Part shown: piece after piece, positions 22,583 through 33,399 of the stretch | Numbering within the stretch: position 1 is the stretch's first letter | Layout of the letters: every line of letters starts with the position of its first letter | DNA from: Hippasteria phrygiana | Lineage: Eukaryota; Echinodermata; Asteroidea; Valvatida; Goniasteridae | Length of the DNA: 64,000 bases | Assembly: GCA_037893225.1 (NCBI GenBank) | Contig: JAZGUH010000564.1 | Span: forward strand, 1,488,001 to 1,552,000 | Reading direction: 5' to 3' | Translations under genes and position numbers: made by a program | Notes under the pieces: generated by a model | Told to the model about the DNA's origin: nothing | Databases searched by the model: none | What the model saw: only the letters and a program-made list of their open reading frames with translations

Positions 22583-23542
22583 TTACAAATTAAAATATAC
22601 TGGATCATTACTGCTGCCACTTGTGTTTGCAAGTTGTTGCTGCAATAGCGCAATTTGCAGCTTGAGTTTCTCTTGCTTTAGTAGCAAGTTTTCTTTTATT
22701 AGAAGAGCATTTGACCGTTCAATGTCAATTAGAGCACCGAAGGATTCATGCTGCTTGGCCTTCTTCTCTGCCGGAGTTTTGTTCTGGGCTGGTGTTGAGG
22801 TTGGTGGATCACTTTCCTCATCTGAACCTGCCGGGTCATCTTCAAAGACATCGCCTGTAGAACAAAATTTAACAGCCAAAAAGATATGCTATAAATATGT
22901 TGTTTAAATTTACAACATTTTAATACCATTGGTATATGCAAAATTAAGTGAAACTTAGGAAGGCAACAATAATAGCTTTTACATCAATTATTTTGTTTAC
23001 AATAATATAAGTTCATGTAATAAGCACAGACGTGAAGTTCATATTTAGCAATCCAACAGTACAAAGAACAATTATTGAAGAACTTATATCCACTCACCTA
23101 ATTCTTCATCATGAACACTGGCCACTGGTGCTTCCCCTTGCTTATTTTTAGATGTCGATGCTCCAGATTCAGCCCCTTGCAGGCCTTTGAAACCCGGTGT
23201 ATCAGCACAAAGATCTAATATTTTCTGTTCAGCAGGACTTGGGTCCTTTGGGGGCTTTCCTCCGCCAGTAGCTGTCTTTGCTTTCTTCTGAGACATTACA
23301 CATTCTCTTCCTGCAGTCTTTAATTTGCCAAGCTTGGTTTTCAAATCACTCAAAGACCTCTCCACTGTGAATCTGGCTTGATGTTGCTGTAAAATTTCAG
23401 CCCAAGATTCCTTCTTTTTTCTGTTGGTGTTCGCATCTTTGTGTTGTGCATCTATGACATGTTTAAACTCTTCATATTTGTCGGCCAAAAATAGGTTTTC
23501 GTCTTGGGTAAAATTAATTTTTCTTTCACGCTTGAGACTCAT
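22583..23542 (-). CDS. Harbinger Myb/SANT-like DNA-binding protein, 2 exons, 238 aa
   Basis: Gene model: exon 1 23542-23098, exon 2 22854-22583. The donor is TTAG followed by GTGAGT and the acceptor is TTGTTCTACAG; the split glycine codon joins in phase (445 + 272 = 717 nt). Exon 1 has the SANT-like trihelix (KINFTQDENLFLADKYEEF, KKESWAEILQQHQ, LSDLKTKLGKLK) and a basic, Gly/Pro-containing linker. Exon 2 is acidic at first, then a coiled coil (NALLIKENLLLKQEKLKLQ). The Met at 23542 is preferred over an upstream non-ATG extension. By family precedent it binds element DNA and imports the transposase. It and the transposase are both undamaged, which supports autonomy. Confidence 0.85.
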
Positions 23543-24147
23543 GGTTGTAGTTGTAACTTTATGTACTAGCTGTAGCAACCTTGTATAGAGAATTTATGTA
23601 GTTCTACAAAATGTAAGTACTGGGCAGTAATGCAATGTTACAAAGACCTTTAGAAAGGAGTTATGCTAATTTGGAATGTGATTCGAAGCTCAAACACAAT
23701 AAACTTGTCTACAAGCCTATTGTATCTGACATAATCACCTCCTCTCCAAGGCCATAGCACCCAAATCAGTTACAAACCAAATTGTCCTAGTATGCAACTA
23801 GTAAGCAATGTGCCTAGTGAGGTTTTATGCAACACAAATTAGTTGCCAACTCCGTAGGTATAAACTAGGGAATTTATAATCTTACTAAGCACTAGTTGGC
23901 AGCTAAACTAGTAGCCTTTTATGCACATGGGCCCAGATGATTCTTATATGTAGATCGGTCACACTCAACACTAGATTAAGAAGAATTATAGGTAAGCTGA
24001 TAGTGCAGTGGAGGGACCAGGTGACCAACCGGGTCGACTGGTCACACATTATTACAGGTCAAGGCTAGCCTAATCGTGGGCTAATCGTTAGGAATTAAAA
24101 TATGTTTTAAGGTATATGTCAAATAACGTTTCTTAGGGAATACTCAC

Positions 24148-24208
24148 TTTTCCTTGAACTGCCAGTTGTAGACATGGTGGAAGGGACAGTGCTGCCGGTG
24201 GCAGCCAT
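24148..24208 (-). other. Candidate first coding exon of a minus-strand gene
   Basis: The minus strand has an ATG in good context (CGAAGATGGCT) followed by an open frame MAATGSTVPSTMSTTGSSRK and a strong donor, AAAA followed by GTGAGT, at 24147. Such a short Ser/Thr-rich start is not diagnostic, and no matching second exon was identified downstream. If real, Harbinger element 2 lies about 215 bp into its first intron. Confidence 0.3.
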
Positions 24209-25184
24209 CTTCGAAAATGACTCAATGTCAACGATGAGGGCGGGCTATTAACACATTCTTCTCATAATTCACATCTGACCGACTCATTTTGAAAATCACA
24301 AACTTAAGCATTTTAACGGATTAGAAAATAAGACTACAACAAATTGAAGATTTTGAAGTATGAGGAAATTTATAAATTTTCCACAATAATGGCAGTCACG
24401 TGACTACGTTTATTCGTTGTAGTGATAGGATCCGTCACTTCGTGAAACAATTACGCTGCTTAAAACCTTTTCACAAAGCGTCGGATGCATAGCCGTCACT
24501 TCGTGAAACACAAACTTCAAATATTTAGCAATTTTATTAAAGTGACAGTTTGGTATTTTGTTAAAAGATGACCTCAGAACTTTAAACTTGATGGAAAAGG
24601 GAGATTTTATTGTTATTGATTTAAATATGAAAAAATCTCACTTTTGCCAAAACACGAGATACGCCACTTCGTGATGCGAGCGACGATATATATGTATGCA
24701 TTTTCAATATAACAAATCCAGAAACGCAACATTTACAAGTACTGAAAAACTGCTATTTGATTTGGCAATCTATGCACAGCAAGTGTGATACCGTTAAATT
24801 TTGATGAATTTTAATTTGATAGCATGCATATCGGTCATTCATGTGAGAAAAAATGTTAAGGACTTCATACAATGATATACCTAGCCTTTGGCATTTCCTA
24901 CTTTGTAACTGTTTAGTTAATGTTAGGTTCGAATGTGTGTCTTTATAGTTCTAACAGAGATGGAAATTTAATACAATTTGTGTATGAACTTACTAATATC
25001 TATTTTTGCTAGGGGTCACAGCTGGAATAAACGTATCACACAGTAGTTTATCCTGGTTGGCTTAAACACAGTCACGTGGGGTTTACTAATATAGGCTAGT
25101 GCATTCTTTTAGCTTCACTGGTGGCAGCAGGGACGAATGCAGCAACATCTTCTAGGTTAAGGATTTCGTCTGAAATGGAGAGTT

Positions 25185-25418
25185 ATGGTTATCAGAGAAG
25201 ATGAAGATTCAGTACTGATTGCCTTGAATGCTGGTAAGTAGGATTATGATGCATTCAGTTTTGTGGTGACTGTCGGACTTAATGGTTTCTTGTCTCACTC
25301 TCGATACATTTCTTTTTTAATAGTGAAGGCACCAGACAAGCTGCCTTGGAACAGGAGAAAGGAAATCATTTCTGACAGTGTGTTACCTGCAATTTTTGCC
25401 TGGATTTCAGCCTCATGA
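25185..25418 (+). other. Candidate small two-exon frame, 47 aa
   Basis: An ATG at 25185 opens MVIREDEDSVLIALNA up to a consensus donor (GCTG then GTAAGT at 25234). A pyrimidine-rich acceptor ending TTTAATAG at 25323 joins in phase to VKAPDKLPWNRRKEII and on to a stop at 25416-25418. The pieces fit, but the product is tiny and unlike anything I know; it may be the tail of a longer gene. Confidence 0.2.
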
Positions 25419-25897
25419 GCTGCCAGCTCTGCAGGTTTGGATAGTTTCAGCAATTAGTTTAGAAGTGATTCCAAATCTTCTCGCCACTCCATGGGAGCGG
25501 GAAAGAAACTCGCACAGCTTCACAATGCTGGCGAGATAAAGCACTTGTGTTTTGGGTGCTCTCTTCTGTTTCTGTAACGCTGCCAACAGTCTGTACAACA
25601 AGAGAAAAAGAATCAAGTTTTAACATGAGTTTTGACTCCAATTTCTAATTGAATGAATGCTCTTCCAGAGGGTGAAATGAGACCCAACAAGCGCTCTGAC
25701 AAAATGTACTGAAGCAGACCAATTTTGTTCTGCCATTATCAGCATTTGATCTGCCATAACACAAACCATAACAAGCCACGATATCTATAATCATTCAGAC
25801 AATTTGACCGAGCACGTTCACTTTTGTTTAGACAAATACTGCAAATGTTCGGAAAATGTCCGATGTCCAATCGTAATTTCACCCTCTACCCTTCTGG

Positions 25898-26425
25898 CAG
25901 TGTTATAGGTCTCCAGACCGGTCTCGAGACCACTTTTTGCTGGTCTCAGTCTGGGTAGCTGTGGTGTCGGTCTTGGGCTCGGTACCCTTCTATATTTTGG
26001 CTGGTCTCGAGTCAAGACCAGCAATATGCAGCATTTACCAATCGTAATATCAGTCGATTACTTTGTGTTCACTTCGCGCATGATGGGAACCAACATAAAC
26101 TAACGACTCATAAACGAGGTTGTCAACATGAAGTTTTGTACATGCAAGTGAGGTATATGTCACCACTTAAAAATGTATGCTTCCATTTTGACCACTGCCA
26201 CATGGTCGATATTTTCTGTATCCTTCGTGAATAGTTCGTGATTAGAACTGTAATCATACATGCGTGTGTTATTGTTTTATTTAAATTAATATTATTTATT
26301 ATCCGCGGTCTCGGTCTCGGACCATCTTGGTCTCGGTCTCTCTTGAAGGTCTTGGTCTCGGTCTCGGTTTGAAACTTAAGGTCTCGGTCTTGGTCTCGGA
26401 CTATCCGGTCTCGACTACAACACTG
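25898..26425. mobile_element. hAT-like non-autonomous element with GGTCTC-rich interior
   Basis: The left end CAGTGTTATAGGTCTCCAG and the right end CCGGTCTCGACTACAACACTG are inverted repeats. The flanking octamers CCTTCTGG (25890-25897) and CCTTCTAT (26426-26433) match at six of eight positions, consistent with an aged 8-bp hAT duplication. The interior repeats GGTCTCGGTCTC-type words near both ends. No ORF. The superfamily call rests on the CAGTGTT start and the 8-bp size. Confidence 0.6.
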
Positions 26426-26817
26426 CCTTCTATAGGCCAGGTGTCCCTCATTTAATTGAATGAAGCATCTTCCCATGGGCTTAACATTTGGATCAGTCCA
26501 TATATTTGGGGTTCAAAGTACGAAATTTTTGGCGTCCCTGTTACTGTGACCTGTGTAATTTGCAAAAAAAAATATTACCTAACATCGGCATTTTGTTTGG
26601 AGGGTACTTTGCATTACGATAATCACTCTCAGAGACAGAAGGTGTCAAAGAATATGTTCTGAATTATGTCAGATGTAAAAGGGTCACCAAAAAATGGAAC
26701 AAAAATATATGGAATGACCCATGTACTTGACACGATGTATTCAAAATCAGCATGAGTCATAGAAATCTTCATTAAAGAGAGTCCTAAAAACGTAAAACAC
26801 AAGAATGAAAGTGCATT

Positions 26818-26990
26818 ACGTTTGTTGCATGCCCGGCCTCAGAATTTCCAGGGAAGAGTCCAGGTTCAGCTTTTCTGAAGCAAGCTCGATCTGGCGTCTG
26901 TGGGATTGGAGCCCTGGTGGGAAGCGCAATCACCACTTCCCCATCATGACAGTAACGTGTTGCTCAAAGAGCTCCATCACATTGTCTGTA
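26818..26990 (-). other. Candidate decayed exon
   Basis: An acceptor (GTTACCTACAG) leads into a minus-strand frame DNVMELFEQHVTVMMGKW, a TGA stop, and then further protein-like sequence in the same frame (RRQIELASEKLNLDSSLEIL) ending in a stop. It is unrecognised. The internal stop suggests a pseudogene or a misread. Confidence 0.2.
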
Positions 26991-27217
26991 GGTAACACAG
27001 GGAAAATATTTCAGAATATTATGCAAATTATGTGCTGTAATGTAACAGAAATGTTCATAACACATAGGCCTAGTAATGGAATAAATATGTGCTTGGCCGG
27101 GCTTAAATGTTCATTTAAGACAGAATCAGGAGAACGGACGCTGATTAATGGCCCAAGCCGAGGTGCATCTGTTGCAGTGTGCAATTTAAAGAATTGGCAT
27201 TCCTACAGTAAGTTTAA

Positions 27218-27810
27218 AGGGACACATTGCCTTCAAATGTCATGAAATTTTGCTGTTTTGAAATGTTCCTTATCTTTTATAAGAGTTGTTCATGCAAAAA
27301 AACACGTATAATGTGTTGTAATTAGTGAGTAGTGATTACAAAACAAAAAATTGGCCTCTGACTCCTGACATCTGACCCGCAAATCATAGACTTATTTCCA
27401 CCGTCTAAATAATGCGCAAAATACGCTGTTAGAGTCTTTAGGCTGGCGCCGCAGCCAGTGGCCTTGTAAACCTATCAGACGATCGCCAGGTACCATTCTC
27501 TACCTCGCGACACATATCGCCAGTGCTGCGCTGCGCGCCGTGCCACAGTACATCAAAATGGATTAACAGAACGTACTTCAACCAGCTGCGACTGGAAATA
27601 CGACTGGTGAACCCAGTCCGCCATTTTGTGGAGTCAAAAATTTGGTTCTACAAAATGGCGGACCGTTATTTGTCACGAAATTAAACAAAAACCACGCAAT
27701 TTGAAGGGATAGTTATATGAATCTTTATATTCTACTTTTAAAAAAGCTTCCCAACCATATCCATTTCAGTTTTATAGCCCAAATCGCAAAATCCAAAGCA
27801 ATGTGTCCCT
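27218..27810. mobile_element. Kolobok-like MITE, TTAA duplication
   Basis: The element starts AGGGACACATTGCCTT and ends with the imperfect reverse complement AAAGCAATGTGTCCCT, and is flanked on both sides by TTAA (27214-27217 and 27811-27814). TTAA duplications are used by Kolobok and piggyBac elements; the AGGGACACATTGCC-type end is one I associate with Kolobok families in echinoderms. The 593-bp interior has no ORF. Confidence 0.7.
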
Positions 27811-28126
27811 TTAAAAGGTAATCTCCGTTTGGGTATTCTCCTTGGGGATCCTCACAAATCCCATTGATTTTGGTTAGAGGTCAAAGTCGTTATAATTAAA
27901 ACTATATAAATTGCTTCAAACCATAAGCCCACAAAGGTCTTTGTACATCAACTTCAAGCTTGATATTTAGGGCCTAAGTGTTCTTGGAATCCTCTATAGG
28001 GGTCAGAGGTCAGGGTCATTATGCTAAAAAAAATGACATGCTTTTCTTTTTAGCATATCTTGAGAAAGACTTAGATTCTAAACTTAAAATTTGCTTTTAT
28101 TTCAGCTTGAGATCCTCTAGAAGCTA

Positions 28127-28369
28127 ACTTATTTTGGACACAACAGGGCAGTCAAGATCATTATTATTGAAATAGTTTCTCAAACCATTTAACTCAAGAA
28201 TGACTGAACACTTCAATTTCATAATTTGTGCAGTTAATGACAGATCATAAATACCATTTTCTTGTTCCTCAATCAAAGGCGCTGATGCCATCATCCCAGT
28301 AGTTTTCTGGGCATTCTTCCTGCAGCGCTTAACTCGGCACATAAGGTGGAAAAATGCATCTGTCCCACG
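28127..28369 (-). other. Candidate exon, faintly CARD-like
   Basis: After an acceptor (ATTACTTTTTGCAG) the minus strand reads RGTDAFFHLMCRVKRC and later NGIYDLSLTAQ. RGxxAFxxL resembles the last helix of CARD domains in caspases, and YDLSL follows a CARD in caspase-2, but this is a short and weak resemblance. No convincing donor follows before the stop at 28124. It could be a stray exon or chance. Confidence 0.2.
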
Positions 28370-28399
28370 CTGCAAAAAGTAATATATTAATATACTTAA

Positions 28400-29790
28400 A
28401 GAGGAACTAAAACGCCAATTTTTATTTTTATTTTTTGACTTTTCCGACAGTTTAAATACTCTTTTAACTGATGGAGATTAGTTTGCAGACGAGAGGGATT
28501 TTTTTATTTAAAAGAAAAGGGTTGTTATTCTGAACCATTTATCCTGTTTCGCGAAAGCTCATTATGTATGTTAAATGTATGTACGTGACCCCGTGACGTA
28601 CACGTGTAGAGTCGGTTGATGCTACAGCTAAACACTATGCATGTACGTACGTGGAGTTGATGCTGCTGAAGAGTTTTTGTCGACCTAACTCCTCCGTTTT
28701 CCCGTCTATTTTGTCTAATTTTGATATTATTTCAGTATCAGCATGGTTCTGAGATAATTATTATGCCTCGATCGTGTGTAGTTGGGGGTTGCACGAGGAA
28801 CAGCGACAAAAACCCTGACCCTAACCTTACTGCGATTCCCAGTGCTGAATGGAGCTCAAAGGCGACAGTGGGTCCGCTTTGTAGACAATACAATATCTGA
28901 TTTTGGGCTGTCGAAATGGTCGAAAATATGTGCAAAACATTTCGCCAAAGACTGTATAGATGATAGTGTTAGTATGAAAACTCAGCTGGGTTTGAAGGCA
29001 CCTTTCCGTTTGAACGCTGGAGCAATTCCAACTCTAAAGGCACCGAGCATTCCAATCGTGTCCCGGACTCACGCGCACCACCGCGACGACGTTCCCTGCG
29101 GTTGCCGTCTCGAGCAGCCAGAGCCCCGGCCGTCTCCCTGTCCACGCTCGCTTGACTCAACATGCATTGTACACGCACGGTACCGCATGCGCGCTGCATG
29201 CGATTGAGTCTGGTACCTTATAACAGAAATTGTGTGTATAGTTCTGAGAAGGTGCGGGTCCTTATGAGGGCTGCATAAGCAAAGTCGCCAGACTAGAGTA
29301 TAGCATCAGCTCACACACAACTCACCGCGCAGGTCCCAATAAAAGCCGATTGCAAACAAAGGAAAGTATGACTCATAACTAGCTTTTCAGCAAGAACAAG
29401 CCTACAACCCCAATTCTAAATGTGTCTCACAAAGATGTCAACACTTTAAAATATGTTTATCGTAGTGTTACTCCTGAATCATGAGCAAAAAGCACAGCAA
29501 GTAATACTAGCCTTAGACAAAAAAATACGTACAGACTCTACGTAAAACATTGTCGTATAATACAGTGACGTCATATGTTTCTACACGTATACGTCAATAC
29601 TCGCGCGATACGGCACGCAGTTGACCTCGGCTTTTTCTGAATCGAGTCAAAGTGGCTCAGAAAGAAAAGGCTCAAAAACATTCTTTTTGATTTTTCAGAA
29701 TCATGAAACTTGTTACATTAGTTTTGGGAGGCATAAACTATCAGATAAGTCAAAAAAGTCAACAACAAAAATTGGCGTTTTAGTTGGTCT
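28400..29790. mobile_element. Kolobok-like element with THAP relic, TTAA duplication
   Basis: Inverted ends (left AGAGGAACTAAAACGCCAAT, right the reverse complement of AGACCAACTAAAACGCCAAT) are flanked by TTAA at 28396-28399 and 29791-29794. The only coding remnant is a THAP domain on the plus strand. Kolobok transposons carry THAP domains and duplicate TTAA, so the combination supports a non-autonomous or internally deleted Kolobok. No transposase catalytic region remains. Confidence 0.75.
28763..29206 (+). pseudogene. THAP zinc-finger domain, frameshifted
   Basis: The ATG at 28763 starts MPRSCVVGGCTRNSDKNP, the first two zinc cysteines of a C2CH THAP finger. Within the next 20 codons the frame shifts by one base; the second frame carries RFPVLNGAQRRQWVRFV, then KICAKHF with the last Cys and His, and LGLKAPFRLNAGAIPTL, the conserved tail. 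After the domain a low-quality Arg/Pro-rich stretch runs to a stop at 29204-29206. THAP domains bind DNA, in transposases the element ends. The frameshift makes a functional product unlikely. Confidence 0.7.
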
Positions 29791-29794
29791 TTAA

Positions 29795-31210
29795 ACACAT
29801 CTGTACTATGGTTTCTCGATGTTAATCAATGCAAACACAAACTAATAACTGCATATGATTGACAGCAAAATGGCACTTTATGGAGGAAATAATTACAGCA
29901 TTGCATTTCATTAGCCTTGACTTTAAGGTAAAACTGTTGTCTGATTGCTCACTAATTAAGCCCAGATTGATCAAGTTGTTCCTAAAATGTTTTCAGTATG
30001 CTCACGTTTGTCATAAGTATGGACATACCTGTACGTGTAGTTTAATGTTGTTGAAGTCATACTTACATAAATTTCATGTTTGTAATATAGGTGGCTATCC
30101 ACTCGCACGAGCTACTTATATGGACAGCCCGGGTAGGGACAAACACCCCACTATCGTTATCACTGTATAGGCGTCGTGTTATAGCACTCACATTTTTCCC
30201 GATACATGGTACAGGAAGGGCTTCCCCAGACCCCACCGACTTGTGTGTATGCGCTATGCCTATGGGGTCCCCCAATTGACATTGAAGCAGTCAATTCAAC
30301 ATAACCCTATGGGCTTCATCGTACACACATTGTGTCTTACAGTGTTGAACTGCCGTACATGATCGATACCGCAGGACGTATTGACGGTGAATTTGCTGGA
30401 ATCTACTCAAGCATGAAGGAGTAAATTGAAGCCTGATTTGGTGATACATGTGCATAGTGCATTTATGCGCAAAAGTAGATCGGCAAAATGACAACTTACA
30501 GCATATGTCGTCGTTTGCATAAGTTGCCACAAAATGGCGGGAGAGCAGACTTAGCCGGAGTTTCCTGTACATCTGAAATATAACAACTTCAGTCTGAAAC
30601 AAGTTTATAAATGTTTTGAGCATGCACAAGCATGGGATGTCACTTTGGGGGTATGACCCCCATTCATGGATTTTGTTGGCAAAAATCATATTTATGTTGA
30701 CCAATCAAATTTATGTCGGCCAGATTGTGTAACCTTAAAAAAGTGGGCGTCATAGACAGCACCACCCTTGGTTTAGTTCGGTACACTTTGAATAGCGCCG
30801 CTGGTGTCTGATGATACACATACATGTACATGCACCCACCCCCCACACTTGCCAATTTACCAGCGGTTGTATGTCTAAGAAAAAATCCTAGCTGTTTTTC
30901 GAATTCTTGTTCTGACGGCAATTTTATGGTTACGACCTCCCCCCCCCCCCCCCCCCCCCCCCCCCACCCACATTCATTTTGATCTGGAGATTCTCCCACA
31001 TGCACAGAGTGCTTGTATAATGACCCCTTAACAACGGAGTAGATCACTGTGCCAAATAAATCTCACTACTGTTGCAAGAATATGAAATGTATTGAAAAAG
31101 TAAATCTTTGTGGGTTGAGTACATGCTTACATTACAAGTTTTCTCAAGTCTTGTTACGACTCTTTTCTGGGTGGGTCGCTTCATGTGGAGCCTCCTTTTA
31201 CTGGACAGCA
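29795..31210. other. Intergenic; 27-base C run at 30939-30965
   Basis: No gene supported. The poly-C run at 30939-30965 is the main landmark. Short open frames on either strand have no motif. Nothing indicates an LTR or TIR pair. Confidence 0.4.
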
Positions 31211-31214
31211 ACCA

Positions 31215-31625
31215 CTAGGGCACTCCTGGGGCAGCTTCCTGTTCTTGCTCTGGCTCTCCTCTTTCCACTTCATCTTCCTCCTGTTGTTCTCGTTCTTCGT
31301 CATCTTCCTCTAAATCTTCTGGGACCCAATCCTCTTTATCGACCTCGCAGTCAACTTCATCCTCCTCTTCATCTCCATCTTCCTCGTCGTCATCCTCTCC
31401 ATCTTCTCTGTTGTCTTTATCCTCCTCTTCATCTCCATCTCCCTTGTCATCCTCCTCTTCATCTCCATCTCCCTCGTCATCCTTCTCGATCTTCTCTGTT
31501 ATCTTTGGCTTCTTTCCCTCTCTCCACCCCTTCTGCTTCATCTTCATAGATTTCATCCACCTCTTCGGCAAGGCCACCTTCACTCAGGGCATTGAGCAAG
31601 TAGTGTACCTGATGTTTAGAATTTT
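31215..31625 (-). repeat. GAT/GAG-rich low-complexity tract, possible acidic exon
   Basis: Minus-strand sequence is dominated by GAGGATGAC-type words, giving Asp/Glu-rich frames (for example DEEEDDKGDGDEEEDKDN). On its upstream side, a possible acceptor (TAAACATCAG) leads to VHYLLNALSEGGLAEEV, which looks more like real protein but is in a different frame from the longest acidic run. It may be a degenerate exon of an acidic protein. The repetitive part alone is not evidence of a gene. Confidence 0.35.
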
Positions 31626-32540
31626 ATGAAGGGAAAACAGAATGATTTGGAGATTGGGGTAAGCATTTACATTTATAATTTTGTTTTCTTTTTTCCACAG
31701 CACCAGGATAAAATGTAATGTTACTTGGCAGGGATTAACCCCGTAGTTCATCAGATTGCTTCCAAATTGCTTGGCAGACAGACAAACACACAAATCCACG
31801 AGAAAAAACATTCGGCAACTAGTTTCTAGATGAAGACTTTTTGGCACAGTGTTGCATTTTTAGTGCAATAGTAATCAAATGTCTGTATATCCCTAGTTTT
31901 TGTATCAACATGTTGGGTTGTTATGAGACAAGGATGTTGTTAACCAAAGAAATGAATGAAGCGTGAAGGTTAGCTCAGACTTCACTTGAAAACAAAGCAA
32001 ATTCTTTGATGTCCATAATTATAGTTTCATGGTAACTCTTACTGTTACCGTTTTTAAAAGAATTTGCTTTGCTCTCAAATGTGTGTGAAGTATGAGCTGG
32101 CCTTCAATTACCAGAATTTTGTTTTTGATTTCGATACATTTGAGTATGGGAACCCATGCCATTCATGCTAAATGTAACTAACATTCATAAATGTCTGAGA
32201 CAGTTTCACTATTCATATTGGTCGACAGCCCATCACGTGGGTGTGTTTAAACCTACAAACACGGCTGGAAGTTGTTTAAACACAGCGCGTTTGAGCCACG
32301 CGCTCAAAAGGAATGAAATTTGTATCTTAGTCAACGCTAATGTACGCGTATAAATGCGGTATCTTGCGCGTGCGCGTACGCGCACAGAAGGTCGCCAAGC
32401 TCGATTGGTCCGTGCGCACAGAAGGTTACCAAGCACGATACACAGTTTGTACTGTACAAATTAAAGAAAAAAGTGGGGTGGCAAAGCTTCGTATTTTATC
32501 TTTTTTTAACAGAGATCTTTGCTTTTTTCGTAAGGAGACA

Positions 32541-32722
32541 TTTATGAATGGGGATACAAATGTGATGACCCGATCTTTACCATTCAATAATAACCTCGGA
32601 GGGTCGTGAACACAGTTAATGGACCTCGCCTTCGGCTTGGTCTATTAACATCAGTCACGCCCCTCCTCGGTTATTATTGATGTGGTAAAGACCGGTTCAT
32701 TACACTTTTATCCCCTAAATAA
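32541..32722. mobile_element. Imperfect hairpin MITE
   Basis: The left arm (TTTACCATTCAATAATAACC and flanks) and the right arm (GGTTATTATTGATGTGGTAA and flanks) pair over about 60 bases with mismatches. The centre contains CCTCGCCTTCGGCTTGGTC. No ORF and no clear target duplication. Confidence 0.55.
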
Positions 32723-32839
32723 AATCGTGGCTACACAGATTGTAGCTAAAAACAAACACTAAAAAAAATAACATACCCCTTTTTGACGGCTGCTCGCTCT
32801 CGTAACCCGAGGTGACATTTTGGTCTGCTGTTGCAGTTT

Positions 32840-33169
32840 TCTCTGGTTATAAATGTGACAGGTTTAATCTAAAAATTATTATTCTCCTTGACAGGTGATC
32901 TTTCACATTAACATCATGTACACTATTAAATGTATAAACCTTTTGATATTCTCAGTGCATCTTGGGTATTGATGACAACAAGGCAATTTGTGGATACAGG
33001 GCCGGTGAACCAGTTGAAAACATTCATTTCATTCTTCCACATTGTATACCAAAAATTTAGTATCATCTTTTTACACATTGTTTCATAGGTAGCCCTTTTT
33101 AAAATGTACCCTTATTAGGGTAAAAACAGTTTTGGGAATCCGTATTTTATAGATACCAGTTTCATAACT
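32840..33169. repeat. Copy A, first part of the tandem duplicated segment
   Basis: It aligns without gaps to 54021-54350 (constant offset 21181), with only a few mismatches (for example ATTATTATTCTCC against ATTAGTATTCTCC). It ends with ATAACT (33164-33169), the target duplication of the non-LTR element inserted next. The paralogue continues straight into the sequence found here at 36823. Confidence 0.95.
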
Positions 33170-33399
33170 GTTGAGGGCGCTGTTGCCGGCTGCCAGTCCA
33201 ATTTTCTTGCTCCACTTTCTTAGTTTTTAACCGTTTTTAATCGTCTGTTATCTCGATGTATTTTAACCATCTTATTTGATGACTGTTACTTTTGGAGTGT
33301 TTGCTACCTTGTTGTGTAAGGTTTGAACTTATTTGCCTGCCGCTGCTGTGATTTTGCCGTTTTTTGTGAACACTGATTTTCGAAAACGGATCTACCAAG

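Larger units (their letters stand above)
20563..23933. mobile_element. Harbinger element 2, apparently intact and autonomous
   Basis: Perfect 26-bp terminal inverted repeats beginning GGCCCATGTGCATAAAAGGC lie at 20563-20588 and 23908-23933. They are flanked by an exact 3-bp CAG duplication (20560-20562 and 23934-23936), matching a CWG target. The subterminal regions contain further inverted motifs (CTAGTTGGCAACTA and relatives). The element carries a complete transposase gene on plus and a complete two-exon Myb/SANT-like gene on minus, convergent, with a hairpin MITE between their 3' ends. Confidence 0.92.
23937..25897. other. Intergenic with weak exon candidates
   Basis: No firm gene apart from the weak exon candidates listed separately within this stretch. 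A motif CGTCACTTCGTGA or close relative recurs three times between 24430 and 24675. On the minus strand, 25595-25437 has an acceptor-like CTTGTTGTACAG followed by an open, protein-like frame (LYLASIVKLCEFLSRSHG) that ends at a stop; it matches nothing I recognise. Confidence 0.3.

Noticed and set aside
25185..25595. Convergent exon candidates as a novel small gene pair
   Set aside because: Splice signals fit on both strands but the peptides are short and unrecognised; kept only as low-confidence notes.
31411..31629. Ser/Pro-rich plus-strand frame
   Set aside because: It is the complement of the GAT/GAG low-complexity tract and has no independent support.
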